DNA of 64,000 nt from Rhizobium skierniewicense (GTDB lineage Bacteria; Pseudomonadota; Alphaproteobacteria; Rhizobiales; Rhizobiaceae): NCBI RefSeq assembly GCF_014196515.1, contig NZ_JACIDV010000003.1:186001-250000 (forward strand). The letters run 5' to 3'. Below, in pieces: positions 36,726 to 45,498 of this stretch. Under the pieces are notes generated by a model, which did no database searches, was not told the DNA's origin, and was given only the letters and a program-made list of their open reading frames with translations. The translations under genes were made by a program, and so were the position numbers. Within the stretch, counting starts at the first letter, position 1. The number at the start of each line of letters is the position of its first letter.

Positions 36726-37679
36726 TTACAGGGGTGACGGAGGATACTCTGACTGGCGATCCAGTTTCCAGCGATCAAGCATGCGCAAAAGCTCGATCCT
36801 GCGCTCTTGCCAAACGGGTTCGGGTGTTTCCGAGAGAATCCCCTCTATACCCGTTTCGACCTTGTTTTGCAGGTCCGCATTCAGGAGGGGCGCGCCAAGA
36901 TCAGCCCACATTGCGCGCAGTGCGCCGCCAAGATTGGCGAAAGCTGCAGCTGCCCCGCCTGGTCCGCCGGCCAGGTGCTGGCTGATGAACGGACCGGTTG
37001 CGGCCCATCGTTGCCCGGGGCCTTCCGTCAACGCAAGATCAATGTCACCTGCCGAGGCGACGCCTTGTTCGAGAAGGAAGAACGCCTCGCGCATGAGCGC
37101 TGCCTGAAGGCGATTGGCGATGTGGCCGGACAGCTCCCGACGCACGTGGATGGGGACTTTCCCAATCGCTGTGTAAAAGCGCATCGCTGCCAGGATCGTG
37201 GCCTCCGATGTGCGCGCGCCGCCCACGACTTCCACAAGCGCAATCAGCGGTACGGGGATGAAGGGATGCCCCGCAATGATGCGTTCGGGGTGTAAAGCCT
37301 TTGCCTGAAGGAGGCTCGGCATGATGCTCGATGTGCTGGACGCGATCACCGCATGCGACGGCGCGGCAGCCTCGATGGCAGCAATAACCTTGCGCTTCAC
37401 CTCAAGATCTTCGGGCGAATTCTCCTGGACCCAGTCGCAATTGGTCACGGCCTGCTCGATTGTCGGAACGAAGGTCAGTCGGTCGATCGCGGCCGTGATG
37501 CCGACCGCGTCAAGTCCCAGCAGTCTGAGGTCCCGCGCGACGGCCATGCGCAGACGCTCTTCCGCGCCCAGGGCAGGGTCGGCGCAAGTGACGCTCAAGC
37601 CGCGCGCCAGAAGATGGGTTGCCCATCCCGCGCCGATATTGCCGCAGCCAACGACAGCAATTTTTTCCGGCACAGTCAT
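36726..37679 (-). CDS. 3-Hydroxyacyl-CoA/carnitine dehydrogenase-like NAD-dependent dehydrogenase
   Basis: 317 aa. The N-terminal NAD domain has GCGNIGAG near residue 11, the middle has the SSTSS..PS motif and HPFIPVPLIALVEVVGG near residue 140, and a short C-terminal helical domain follows. Length and motifs fit the group that includes L-carnitine 3-dehydrogenase and L-gulonate 3-dehydrogenase, rather than the larger fatty-acid enzymes. Together with the BKACE protein encoded 5 kb away, it could oxidise a 3-hydroxy acid to a 3-keto acid that BKACE then cleaves, as in carnitine degradation. It overlaps the end of the transporter gene as ATGA (37676-37679). Confidence 0.75.
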   Translation of the reverse strand: MTVPEKIAVVGCGNIGAGWATHLLARGLSVTCADPALGAEERLRMAVARDLRLLGLDAVGITAAIDRLTFVPTIEQAVTNCDWVQENSPEDLEVKRKVIAAIEAAAPSHAVIASSTSSIMPSLLQAKALHPERIIAGHPFIPVPLIALVEVVGGARTSEATILAAMRFYTAIGKVPIHVRRELSGHIANRLQAALMREAFFLLEQGVASAGDIDLALTEGPGQRWAATGPFISQHLAGGPGGAAAAFANLGGALRAMWADLGAPLLNADLQNKVETGIEGILSETPEPVWQERRIELLRMLDRWKLDRQSEYPPSPL

Positions 37680-38896
37680 TTTGCCTTCTCCGGAAACGAA
37701 GGGAGCGTCAGGAGTGAGACTGCGGCAATCAGGAGGATTGCACAGGAAAACCAGAGCGCGGTGTCATAGGAGTTCGCCATAGCCTGAAGTCGAGAGATCA
37801 CGAGCGGGCTGAGGCCAAGGCCAAACGCGAAGATCCCGTACAATATGCCATAGATACGGCCATAGACGGCGAGGCCGAAGTAACGGGCTGTGAGATAACC
37901 GATAACATCACCTTCAGCACCCAGCGCGAGGCCAATCAGCAGGGCGCCAGGCGCGGCGGCGGCCACACCGAACAGCGCGATGATCGCAAGGCCAAGCGCG
38001 GCCAGCAACACGGCGCTCGCCGCTATATAGGGAGCAAAAATCCGGTCCATAAGAGCGCCTGCGCCAAGCCTGCCGACAAGTAAGGCAACACCGATCAAGC
38101 TCTGGATCTGTGCGGCTGACGACAGGTCCATGCCAGCGTCTGTGAGCATCGGCACCATATGGAACGTGAAGCCGCCGACGCCCAGCGCCACAAGCAGAAA
38201 GGTAAAGGCGAGACGCCAGAGGAACGGCGATGACAGGTCTGGTGTGCGGTAGTGTGCGTCTGTGGATTCCTCTGCCTTCGTCGCAGTCGGGACCGAAACA
38301 CTCGATCGAAGCCGTGGCACGAGAAGTGCCAGCGACAGGGTTGAGCACACCAACACGAGCGCGGCGACTGCAAGATAGCCTTCCCGCCAGCTATTCTGCG
38401 CGATCAGGGAGGCGATAATGGGCGGGGCGATGATGGCCATGACACCGCCGCCAGCCAACGTGGCGCCAAGCGCAAATCCGCGCGCTGCGACAAAGTTCTC
38501 GCTGACGATCCGCGTGAATGAAACCGGTCCGGTCGCGGATCCGACGCCGATCAACAGCAACTGAACCAGAAGGAACAGCGCGAAGCTGCCGCCGATCCTG
38601 CTCAAGACCAGATAACCCACGATCATCGCGCAGAAGGATACCAGCAAAGGCCGGACCACGCCGAACCGATCGACCAGAGTGCCCACAAACGGCGAGAGAA
38701 TAGCCAGCAGCATGCCGCCTGCCAGCGTTACCAGCGACATCTGTTCGCGCGACCAGCCAAAGGTTTGGGTCAACGGCCCGACAAACAAGCCTTGCGAATA
38801 ATAGGCGATGGACGAAACGCCGCCCGCCAGACCGAGAAACGCACCGAGTAAAACGGGCCACTTTCTTGATAATTCCTGCCATGCGGTTTCGCGCAT
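37676..38896 (-). CDS. MFS transporter (organic anion type)
   Basis: 406 aa with about twelve hydrophobic segments and the MFS loop GTLVDRFGVVRP between helices 2 and 3. The opening (FLGLAGGVSSIAYYSQGLFVGPLTQTFGWSREQMS) resembles monocarboxylate/oxalate-formate type carriers. It probably imports the acid used by this module. It is first in a two-gene transcript with the dehydrogenase. A TetR gene is divergent, with a palindrome in the shared 195-bp gap. Confidence 0.8.
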   Translation of the reverse strand: MRETAWQELSRKWPVLLGAFLGLAGGVSSIAYYSQGLFVGPLTQTFGWSREQMSLVTLAGGMLLAILSPFVGTLVDRFGVVRPLLVSFCAMIVGYLVLSRIGGSFALFLLVQLLLIGVGSATGPVSFTRIVSENFVAARGFALGATLAGGGVMAIIAPPIIASLIAQNSWREGYLAVAALVLVCSTLSLALLVPRLRSSVSVPTATKAEESTDAHYRTPDLSSPFLWRLAFTFLLVALGVGGFTFHMVPMLTDAGMDLSSAAQIQSLIGVALLVGRLGAGALMDRIFAPYIAASAVLLAALGLAIIALFGVAAAAPGALLIGLALGAEGDVIGYLTARYFGLAVYGRIYGILYGIFAFGLGLSPLVISRLQAMANSYDTALWFSCAILLIAAVSLLTLPSFPEKAK

Positions 38897-38979
38897 CTGT
38901 CATCCTCCTCCCCAGGACATCGCCGACAGACAGCCGACGACTTCAGCCAATATTCCTCAAAGAAATGGATCGGTCAATC

Positions 38980-38996
38980 TTTCTTTCTTAAAGAAG
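38980..38996. promoter_or_regulatory. Probable TetR operator, site A
   Basis: TTTCTTTCTTAAAGAAG is an imperfect palindrome between the divergent transporter and TetR genes. It agrees at 13 of 17 positions, with the same centre of symmetry, with site B at 43335-43351. This suggests that both are targets of the TetR protein encoded here. Confidence 0.6.
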
Positions 38997-39091
38997 AAGT
39001 TTTTGTCAGTGTGTATCACGGGTTGATCTTCTGTGAGCTTTCAGCGAAGATTCAGTTCTATAAGATGATGAGGTAAGAAGATCTTTTGACG

Positions 39092-39769
39092 ATGCGCAGA
39101 CGCCAAGCCGACAGACGGCAGGAATCGATGACCCTCATCCTAGACGTTGCCGAGGCAGAATTCGCGTGGAAGGGTTTTGACGGCACGAGCTTGACGAACG
39201 TCGCCAAGGCCGCCGGCATCGATACGGCCCTCATGCGCTATTATTTCGGCGACAAGAAAAACCTGTTCGAAGCTGTGTTTCGGCGGCGCGGCCCTTTTTT
39301 GAATGAACTGCGGCGCGAGGCCTTTGAAGCCTATGAGGCTGAGGTCGGCGAGGCGATGACACTTGAAGGCGTGATTGATGCGTTCATCCGACCGGGACTT
39401 CAGCTCAGCATAACGGACGATGGCTGGCGCAATTACGATGCGGTCGTGGGCTTCGTTAACAGTTCCGGTGGCGAGCTGCGCCGTTTGATGTCGGAGGTGT
39501 TCGACGACACCTCGCAAATGCTTCTTAGATATATGCGCCGTGTCCTGCCAGACGCGTCTGAGGAGGAGATTTACTGGAGCTATCACTTCCTCAGCGGCAG
39601 TTTGACCTTTTCCCTCAGTCAGACGGGCCGCATCGATGTGATCTCGAACGGATTGGTCTCCTCGCGCGACCTGGGTGCGATCCTCGACCGCCTCCCAATC
39701 CTGTTCGGCGCCGGTATCCGGGCGATGTGCGCGCAGCCGCAAAGCGCCCCGAAAGGGCCGCAGACATAG
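39092..39769 (+). CDS. TetR/AcrR-family regulator of the beta-keto-acid module
   Basis: 225 aa. The helix-turn-helix (FAWKGFDGTSLTNVAKAAGIDTALMRYYFGDKKNLFEAVF) spans about residues 22-62, and the C-terminal ligand domain is TetR_C-like. Divergent position, a shared palindrome in the gap and a matching palindrome at the far end of the module point to control of the whole 36.7-45.2 kb region. The ATG at 39092 follows AAGAAG; TTG 39086 is a weaker choice. The 316-bp gap behind it is mostly filled by a palindromic repeat element. Confidence 0.85.
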   Translation: MRRRQADRRQESMTLILDVAEAEFAWKGFDGTSLTNVAKAAGIDTALMRYYFGDKKNLFEAVFRRRGPFLNELRREAFEAYEAEVGEAMTLEGVIDAFIRPGLQLSITDDGWRNYDAVVGFVNSSGGELRRLMSEVFDDTSQMLLRYMRRVLPDASEEEIYWSYHFLSGSLTFSLSQTGRIDVISNGLVSSRDLGAILDRLPILFGAGIRAMCAQPQSAPKGPQT

Positions 39770-39814
39770 GAAAGCTTTCGGCAAAGAGGCGATCCCGCTA
39801 CGACCGACATTCCG

Positions 39815-40089
39815 CTAGAGCGTTTCCTTGTTAAATGGAAACAGTTCTGTTGGTTCAAACGGGATCGACTGCTTGTCCGGAGGGCGCGTGGCGTAGCCTT
39901 AGCATACGGCCAAGCCGTCCGGGCAGGCAGATGGCCCGTTTCAACCAACCCGGAGGGCCGGGCATATTTCCGCCAGGACAAAGGCGATCGGCTCGACCGT
40001 ACCTTAGGGTATGCCCTTCGCCAATCGCCTTTGTCCTGACGAAAATCTGCTCCGGCAGAACGTTTCCATTTAACAAGGAAACGCTCTAG
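39815..40089. repeat. 275-bp palindromic mosaic element with 28-bp perfect terminal inverted repeats
   Basis: The ends (39815-39842 and 40062-40089) are perfect 28-bp inverted repeats beginning CTAGAGCGTTTCC. Inside, CAGGACAAAGGCGAT pairs with ATCGCCTTTGTCCTG, and GTTGGTTCAAACGGG pairs with CCCGTTTCAACCAAC with one mismatch. It has no coding sequence. The architecture recalls rhizobial intergenic mosaic elements (RIME-like) or a MITE. The right end supplies the TAG stop of the neighbouring SDR gene. Single hairpins related to its ends occur at 47939-47978 and 62298-62330. Confidence 0.85.
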
Positions 40090-40859
40090 GCCATGTAATG
40101 GAGATCGTTGTCGATGCCGATGGCCTGGCCACTGATCGCCCCGCCTTCTCGTGACGCCAGAAAAACCGCCAGCGCGGCGACCTCCTCGGCAGAGACGAGG
40201 CGTTTGATTGAAGTCCCGGCCAGTCCTTTCCGGATGATATCTGCCGGATGGACTTGCGCGACCGCAGCTTTGGCCGAGACCACGGCCTGGAGTCTGGGGC
40301 CATCGACCATTCCCGGCAGAATCGCATTCGCACGAATATCGTAGGATCCCAGTTCGGCGGCGATTGTTTTCATAAAGCCGATAACGGCCCACTTCGCTGC
40401 CGCGTAGGGACTGCGGTTGGGGTAGGCCATCCGTCCTGCCGCCGACGACATGCACAGGATCGAAGCACAGTCGCTTTTCCTGAGTTCCGCGACGGCGAGG
40501 CGGACAAGATTGTACTGCCCTGTCAGATTGACGGCCAAGGTTCGGTCCCAGTCTTCCGGCATGATCTCGTCCACGCGGCCGGTCGGGCCGGATATTCCAG
40601 CATTGTTCACCAGCGTATCGAGCCCGCCAAGCGCGCCGATGGCCGCAGTGAACATGGTGTCAACGGCGGTGCGATCCGTCACATCACACACGGCGCTTCC
40701 AGCAGACGGAAGAACCACCGCGAGCGCCTCAACCGCCTCCGCGCTGGAATCGCAGACGAACACAGCCGCGCCCGATGCGACGAAGGCGCGCGCGATTTCC
40801 AGGCCGATGCCGCTCGCACCCGCTGTCACCAGAACACGAAGGCCTTTTACTGTCGGCAT
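40086..40859 (-). CDS. Short-chain dehydrogenase/reductase
   Basis: 257 aa classical SDR: TAGASGIG (cofactor) near residue 10, NNAGISG near 83, catalytic Ser in SSAAG near 135 and the YAAAK pair (Tyr, Lys) near 150. The substrate is not predictable, but a hydroxy/keto conversion in the local acid pathway is likely. ATG 40859 is preceded by GGGAGAGATGGA; an ATG 21 nt upstream is less well placed. The stop codon lies within the terminal repeat of the 275-bp element. The C-terminus ends in GIDNDLHYMA, as in many intact SDRs, so the element seems not to have shortened the protein by much. Confidence 0.85.
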   Translation of the reverse strand: MPTVKGLRVLVTAGASGIGLEIARAFVASGAAVFVCDSSAEAVEALAVVLPSAGSAVCDVTDRTAVDTMFTAAIGALGGLDTLVNNAGISGPTGRVDEIMPEDWDRTLAVNLTGQYNLVRLAVAELRKSDCASILCMSSAAGRMAYPNRSPYAAAKWAVIGFMKTIAAELGSYDIRANAILPGMVDGPRLQAVVSAKAAVAQVHPADIIRKGLAGTSIKRLVSAEEVAALAVFLASREGGAISGQAIGIDNDLHYMA

Positions 40860-40978
40860 TCCATCTCTCCCGGACGTCATTTATGTGGGACCCGGGTGGT
40901 CATCCACCACCCCGTAGTCGAGTTCCTTATGCGATCTGATCAGAGCCATGATCGCGCGCACTCGGGCACGCGCTGAGT

Positions 40979-42100
40979 TCAAGGCCTTCCCGGCTCAATC
41001 AGATACTTCGCACCTGTTGCCGGTACGCAAAGCCGTGCAATCGTTTCCGGCTCGACCAACGCGGTCAGCGGCACGGCATTCGTGTAACTGGATGCGAAGA
41101 CGGTCGTGATTTGCTCGGCAATCTGTTGTCGAAGTCGGGTTCTCTCCAGCGGTCCGATCCGCTCCAGAAAGGGCGTCAGAAGCCAGCCACCGACAGACCA
41201 CTGCATGCCCCAATCGCGATCGAGCACGATGGGTCTGCTATCGAGACCACCATAGATGTAGATCTGCTTGTGGACGCTGGACCCGTAGCGGCTGAAATGC
41301 GGCATGTCACGGCGAAAGACCCGATCCATCGCGCTGAGAATCTCACCGGCCAAACCACCACCACCGACGGCATCAAAGGCGATCGTCGCACGCGTTTCCT
41401 CGATGGCATTCATCAACTGCCCAGCGAAATCGGGTTCATCTGATCTGACGATCCATCGCGCATCGAGAGCCCGCAACATGTCCGCCTGCGCAGCGTTTCG
41501 CACGATATTGACAAGCGCTATGCCGTCTCTCGCGCAGAGGCGGTTGAGGATCTGGCCCAGACTGGACGCCGCCGCGGTGTGAACGATCGCGGTGTGTCCT
41601 TCGGACCGCATCGTATGGACCATTCCGGAAGCGGTCATTGGGTTGACCCAAGCAGAAGCAGCCTGCTGCGGCGTGACGTCTTCGGGTAGCAGGATGCAGT
41701 CATCTGCCGTCACTGTGCGATACTGCGCGTACATTCCGCCCCCCAGGACGGCGACGGTTCGCCCAAGCATATGGCGCACGGAAGAGCCAGCGTCGATGAC
41801 GACGCCGGCGCCCTCGTTGCCGACGGGCAAAGGATGACCGATGCGCCCCGCCATCAGGTCCAGGGCCTGCGCTGGCAGGCGCGCGACCAAGACTGCCGTG
41901 CCGTCCGCGTCATTTGATCGCTGGAACTCCGATGGCTTCGCGCCGGCCAGCATCAGGCCGATATCCGACGGATTGACGGGGGCGGCATCGACCCGCACGA
42001 TAACCTGATCAGGTTGAGGCTTGCCGACGGGCGTTTCCACTAAGCGCAGCGTCACCAGTCCGTCTGCTGTCACTTCAGATACGAGTTTAAGTCCTATCAT
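40979..42100 (-). CDS. Zinc-independent medium-chain dehydrogenase/reductase (quinone oxidoreductase-like)
   Basis: 373 aa MDR: an N-terminal GroES-like domain (VNPSDIGLML near residue 43, GNEGAGVVIDAG near 95) and a Rossmann domain (ASSLGQILNRL near 180, AFDAVGGGGL near 240). The Cys and His zinc ligands of alcohol dehydrogenases are absent, so it probably reduces a C=C or C=O bond with NADPH. It lies between the SDR and BKACE genes on the same strand, with about 120 and 80 bp gaps, as part of one transcript. Substrate unknown. Confidence 0.78.
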   Translation of the reverse strand: MIGLKLVSEVTADGLVTLRLVETPVGKPQPDQVIVRVDAAPVNPSDIGLMLAGAKPSEFQRSNDADGTAVLVARLPAQALDLMAGRIGHPLPVGNEGAGVVIDAGSSVRHMLGRTVAVLGGGMYAQYRTVTADDCILLPEDVTPQQAASAWVNPMTASGMVHTMRSEGHTAIVHTAAASSLGQILNRLCARDGIALVNIVRNAAQADMLRALDARWIVRSDEPDFAGQLMNAIEETRATIAFDAVGGGGLAGEILSAMDRVFRRDMPHFSRYGSSVHKQIYIYGGLDSRPIVLDRDWGMQWSVGGWLLTPFLERIGPLERTRLRQQIAEQITTVFASSYTNAVPLTALVEPETIARLCVPATGAKYLIEPGRP

Positions 42101-42180
42101 GATGCCTCACCAATTCCTCCCCCAGCAACCAGTCGTCATCTGGTCTTCGTTTCTCCGCAGCGCAGACCGCCGAGTGCTCC

Positions 42181-43113
42181 TCAGAAGGCGACTTCGCTGC
42201 CGCCCTTTAGGGCCAGCATCTGACGTGCCTCGTCTGGGGTTGCGATCTCCCTGCCAGCCTCTTCCAGAATACGACGGATCTTGCGGACCTGCTCTGCATT
42301 GGTCTGGGCAAGCTGCCCACGGCCAATCATCAAGCTGTCCTCGAGGCCCACACGAACATTGCCTCCCATGGCCGCGCTCATCGTCGCGAAAGGTATCTGG
42401 TGTTTGCCCGCACCGAGGACCGATAAATGCCAGTCGTTGCCGAACAGCTTGTCCGCGATCGTCACCATATGCGTGAGGTTTTCGTGATCACCGCCCATGC
42501 CGCCCAGTATCCCGAAGATGCACTGGATGAAGAAGGGGGGCTTGATAATGCCCTTGTCGGCAAAATAGGCGAGGTTGTAGAGGTGGCTTGTGTCGTAGCA
42601 TTCGTACTCGAAGCGCGTGCCATAGCCGGAAAGCTCAGTCGCAATGGCTTCGATCTGTGCAAAGCTGTTGCTCATCGCGGTATGCCGGGTGGATTCGAGA
42701 AATGGCTGCTCCCAGTCATGTTTCCATGTTCGCGATTGCTCGGCCGCGACGAAGACCCCGAAATTCATGGTTCCCATGTTGAGGGACGTCAATTCAGGCC
42801 GCGCCGCGCGCGCCGCGCCAAGTCGTTGATCAAGTGACATGCCGACAGCTCCGCCGGTCGTCAGGTTCACGACGGCATCGCACTGCTGCTTTATCCGAGG
42901 CAGGAACTGCATGAAGATCGCCGGATCCGCACTCGGCCGTCCATCGTTCGGATCGCGGGCGTGCAGATGCAGAATGGCGGCTCCCGCTTCGGCAGCCTCG
43001 ACCGATTGCTGAGCAATCTCGTCCGGCGTAATCGGCAGGTACTCGGACATGGTCGGCGTGTGGACCGAACCGGTCACGGCACATGAAATAATCGCTTTTC
43101 TAACTTTGATCAT
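42181..43113 (-). CDS. Beta-keto acid cleavage enzyme (BKACE, DUF849)
   Basis: 310 aa with the BKACE pattern: ISCAVTGSVHTPTMSEYLPITPDEIA at the N-terminus, HLHARDPNDGRPS near residue 49 with two His zinc ligands, NLTTGG near residue 83, and VGLEDS near residue 256 with the third ligand Glu. These enzymes react a 3-keto acid with acetyl-CoA to give acetoacetyl-CoA and a shortened product. Known substrates include 3-keto-5-aminohexanoate and 3-dehydrocarnitine. A carnitine-dehydrogenase-like gene in the same module fits the second type, but several BKACE specificities remain open. First gene of the minus-strand set, divergent from the acyl-CoA dehydrogenase. Confidence 0.9.
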   Translation of the reverse strand: MIKVRKAIISCAVTGSVHTPTMSEYLPITPDEIAQQSVEAAEAGAAILHLHARDPNDGRPSADPAIFMQFLPRIKQQCDAVVNLTTGGAVGMSLDQRLGAARAARPELTSLNMGTMNFGVFVAAEQSRTWKHDWEQPFLESTRHTAMSNSFAQIEAIATELSGYGTRFEYECYDTSHLYNLAYFADKGIIKPPFFIQCIFGILGGMGGDHENLTHMVTIADKLFGNDWHLSVLGAGKHQIPFATMSAAMGGNVRVGLEDSLMIGRGQLAQTNAEQVRKIRRILEEAGREIATPDEARQMLALKGGSEVAF

Positions 43114-43334
43114 AAACTATCCTCCCAGACAAATATCCGAAGCCCAAAGCGACGAAGTTCGCTCAGGCGGCCTCCGATCGCCAGCTATGATGCCGGACCG
43201 GCGACGACCGGCGAAGGCAACGGCACACTCGGTTGCCGCATCCTCCTCCCATCGACTTTCTGACGATCATCAGAACCGCGCTCCTCAACGCTCTAACGGT
43301 TCAATCTTGCGCCCGCGTCGACTTTGCGTCAATA

Positions 43335-43351
43335 TTTCTTTTCTAGAAAAG
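43335..43351. promoter_or_regulatory. Probable TetR operator, site B
   Basis: TTTCTTTTCTAGAAAAG contains the perfect palindrome CTTTTCT/AGAAAAG and lies in the divergent gap between BKACE and the acyl-CoA dehydrogenase. It resembles site A at 38980 (13 of 17 positions, same centre), so one repressor could control both ends of the module. The rest of 43114-43445 shows no gene. Confidence 0.6.
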
Positions 43352-43445
43352 CAATAAATGATAAGAGAGTGTACCGATAGCTCACATAGCGGTGTCGATG
43401 GCTTGCAGAGACGAAGCAGCGCCGTCGCATGAGGAGGAGAGTTTG

Positions 43446-43508
43446 ATGAAGCCGATGGACATTTGCGTTCGCGCTCAACCACAAGCGAAGAGCGGGCGGT
43501 TTGCATGA
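43446..43508 (+). CDS. 20-residue leader ORF coupled to the acyl-CoA dehydrogenase
   Basis: ATG 43446 stands 5 nt after a very strong GAGGAGGAGAG ribosome site and encodes 20 residues (MKPMDICVRAQPQAKSGRFA). Its TGA (43506-43508) overlaps the ATG of the dehydrogenase as ATGA. The dehydrogenase has no good ribosome site of its own, so translation of this small frame probably delivers ribosomes to it. The peptide resembles nothing I recognise. A frameshift joining it to the dehydrogenase is possible but less likely. Confidence 0.5.
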   Translation: MKPMDICVRAQPQAKSGRFA

Positions 43509-45202
43509 CCACACGTGCCGAACTACCCGTAGCCGATCTCACCCCGATCCTCCACACACTGGCCCGCCTACCGGAATTGCAGCGGTTGCGTGACATCCAG
43601 AGCCGCTTCGCAATGGCCGACGATGCGCTGATCCAAACGATCGTTGAAGAGGCAGATCGCCTCGCCGTAAAGGTCATCGCGCCGCTCAATGCAGAGGGAG
43701 AGCGCAATCCTCCCCGTTACCAGGAGGGTCGCGTGCGGACCTCGGACATGCATAAGGACGCATGGAACCACTACGCGGCTGGCGGCTGGCTGTCGCTCGA
43801 CATCGATCCGGATTTCGACGGACAGGGCCTCCCGCTCGTGTTGGCGGTCGCCGTCCAGGAGGTATTCGACCGCGCGTCACCCGCCTTCGGCATGCTGCCG
43901 GTGCCGATGCGCTCCGCCGCCAGGATGATCTCGATGTTCGGCGATGACGAGACCCGCGCACGCTGGCTGCCACTTCTGGCTTCCGGCGAAATCGGTGCGA
44001 CCATCTGTATTTCCGAGGTTGAGGCAGGCTCCGATGTTGCCCGGCTGCGGACAATCGCAGAGCCTGCCGGCGACCTTTTCCGGATTACCGGCGAAAAGCA
44101 GTGGATCAGCTTCGGCGACCATGACCTAACCAAGACGATTCTCCATTGTGTTCTTGCACGCGATGATGAAGCGGGAGGCTTCTCGCTCTTTCTCGTACCC
44201 TGCGGGCCCGATGAGGCTAGTAAGACAGTGGTGACGAGACGGCTTGAAGAAAAGCTCGGCCTGCATCTTTCGCCCACCTGCGCGCTTGGTTTCGAGGGTG
44301 CTCTCGGCGAGCGACTGGGCGCGCCGGGTCGCGGCCTGGCCACGATTTTCGGTATGATCACGCGGATGAGACTTGCGGTGGGCGCGATGGGGCTCGGAAT
44401 CGCTGTCAGCGCTCTCGACGTGGCCGATGCCTATGCCGCAGAACGGCGCCAGGGTGGCAAGGCCGCACAGCCGGTGCGGATCGACACGCATCCTGATGTT
44501 CAGCGCATGCTGAAACGCATGAGGGCGACAGTGACCGCGTTCCGAAACCTGCTTTACACGGTGGCGGCACATGCGGAACTCGCAGAGTTCGAGCCCGATA
44601 AAGAGGCCGCTGAAACAAGCCAGCATCTGGTGCAGTGGCTGTTGCCGGTGATCAAGACGCTTGGCGGCGAAATCGCCTTCGATTGCGCCAGCGACGCAAT
44701 CCAGGTTCTGGGCGGTGCGGGTTACACTGCCGACTGGCCTGTCGAACAGGCGCTTCGTGACGCGCGGGTTCTGACGATCTTCGAAGGTACGACGGGTATC
44801 CAGGCAGCCGATCTGGTGCAACGCGGGATATGGCGCGGCGGTAGCGCTGGTCTAGGCGTCTTTCTCAAGCTGATCGGCGATGATCTCGGTCATATGGCGT
44901 CCGACGACCGGTATTCGATCGAGGCGGCGCTCGATATTCTAAAACAAGCGACGCAACTCGTGACCCCGCAGGATCGTGGCAGTGAGGCGGCCTCCGTTGC
45001 CTATCTCCACCTTGTCGGACATTGCGCGCTTGCCTGGGCGACGATCCGTCAGAAATCCTCAGGCGCTGTGAACGAAGCGGAGAGCGAAGCCCTTGATATC
45101 GAGCTGGGTACTCTGCGCGCGAGATGCGAGCTGGAGGCGGCGCGGATCGCCGCGTTGTCGAAACATTATCGCACGGCAAATCTACAAACGGAGTCGGCCT
45201 AA
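43505..45202 (+). CDS. Acyl-CoA dehydrogenase
   Basis: 565 aa, the longer type of acyl-CoA dehydrogenase with an extra C-terminal helical region. Features: CISEVEAGSDVARLRT near residue 165 (substrate/FAD contact), KQWISFGDHD, the glycine-rich MRLAVGAMGLGIAV, QVLGGAGYTADWPVEQALRDARVLTIFEGTTGIQA near residue 415, which includes the conserved FEGT motif. It introduces a double bond into an acyl-CoA with FAD and passes electrons to ETF. The start at 43505 is inferred from the ATGA overlap with the small leader frame. It is divergent from BKACE and shares a palindrome with it, so the two may act on one compound. Confidence 0.87.
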   Translation: MTTRAELPVADLTPILHTLARLPELQRLRDIQSRFAMADDALIQTIVEEADRLAVKVIAPLNAEGERNPPRYQEGRVRTSDMHKDAWNHYAAGGWLSLDIDPDFDGQGLPLVLAVAVQEVFDRASPAFGMLPVPMRSAARMISMFGDDETRARWLPLLASGEIGATICISEVEAGSDVARLRTIAEPAGDLFRITGEKQWISFGDHDLTKTILHCVLARDDEAGGFSLFLVPCGPDEASKTVVTRRLEEKLGLHLSPTCALGFEGALGERLGAPGRGLATIFGMITRMRLAVGAMGLGIAVSALDVADAYAAERRQGGKAAQPVRIDTHPDVQRMLKRMRATVTAFRNLLYTVAAHAELAEFEPDKEAAETSQHLVQWLLPVIKTLGGEIAFDCASDAIQVLGGAGYTADWPVEQALRDARVLTIFEGTTGIQAADLVQRGIWRGGSAGLGVFLKLIGDDLGHMASDDRYSIEAALDILKQATQLVTPQDRGSEAASVAYLHLVGHCALAWATIRQKSSGAVNEAESEALDIELGTLRARCELEAARIAALSKHYRTANLQTESA

Positions 45203-45498
45203 TTCCCAGAGACAAGTCCACAACGGCTGTACCTGCGGCGACCGTTTTTGGGATGTTACGGTTTGATACGGCTACAGTCATTCCTGTCAGCGCTTGCCAG
45301 GTCATTGCGGGCGGCTTTCATGAGCCCCAGCCATGGCTGAAGCACGTCTGTATCCAGCGGAGCCCTTCGTCAGACGTCCCGGGCCGGGAAGATAGTCTTC
45401 CGCATTGTCTTGCCGTGACCTCAGCACATCATTCTAGCGAGAGAACAAAATCGACATCATCATTCAGTCTTTCAGGATTTCATGTTTCAGAAACGGAT

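Noticed and set aside
39815..40089. The palindromic element read as an insertion sequence
   Set aside because: It is too short, has no transposase frame and shows no clear target duplication. A non-coding repeat is the safer call.
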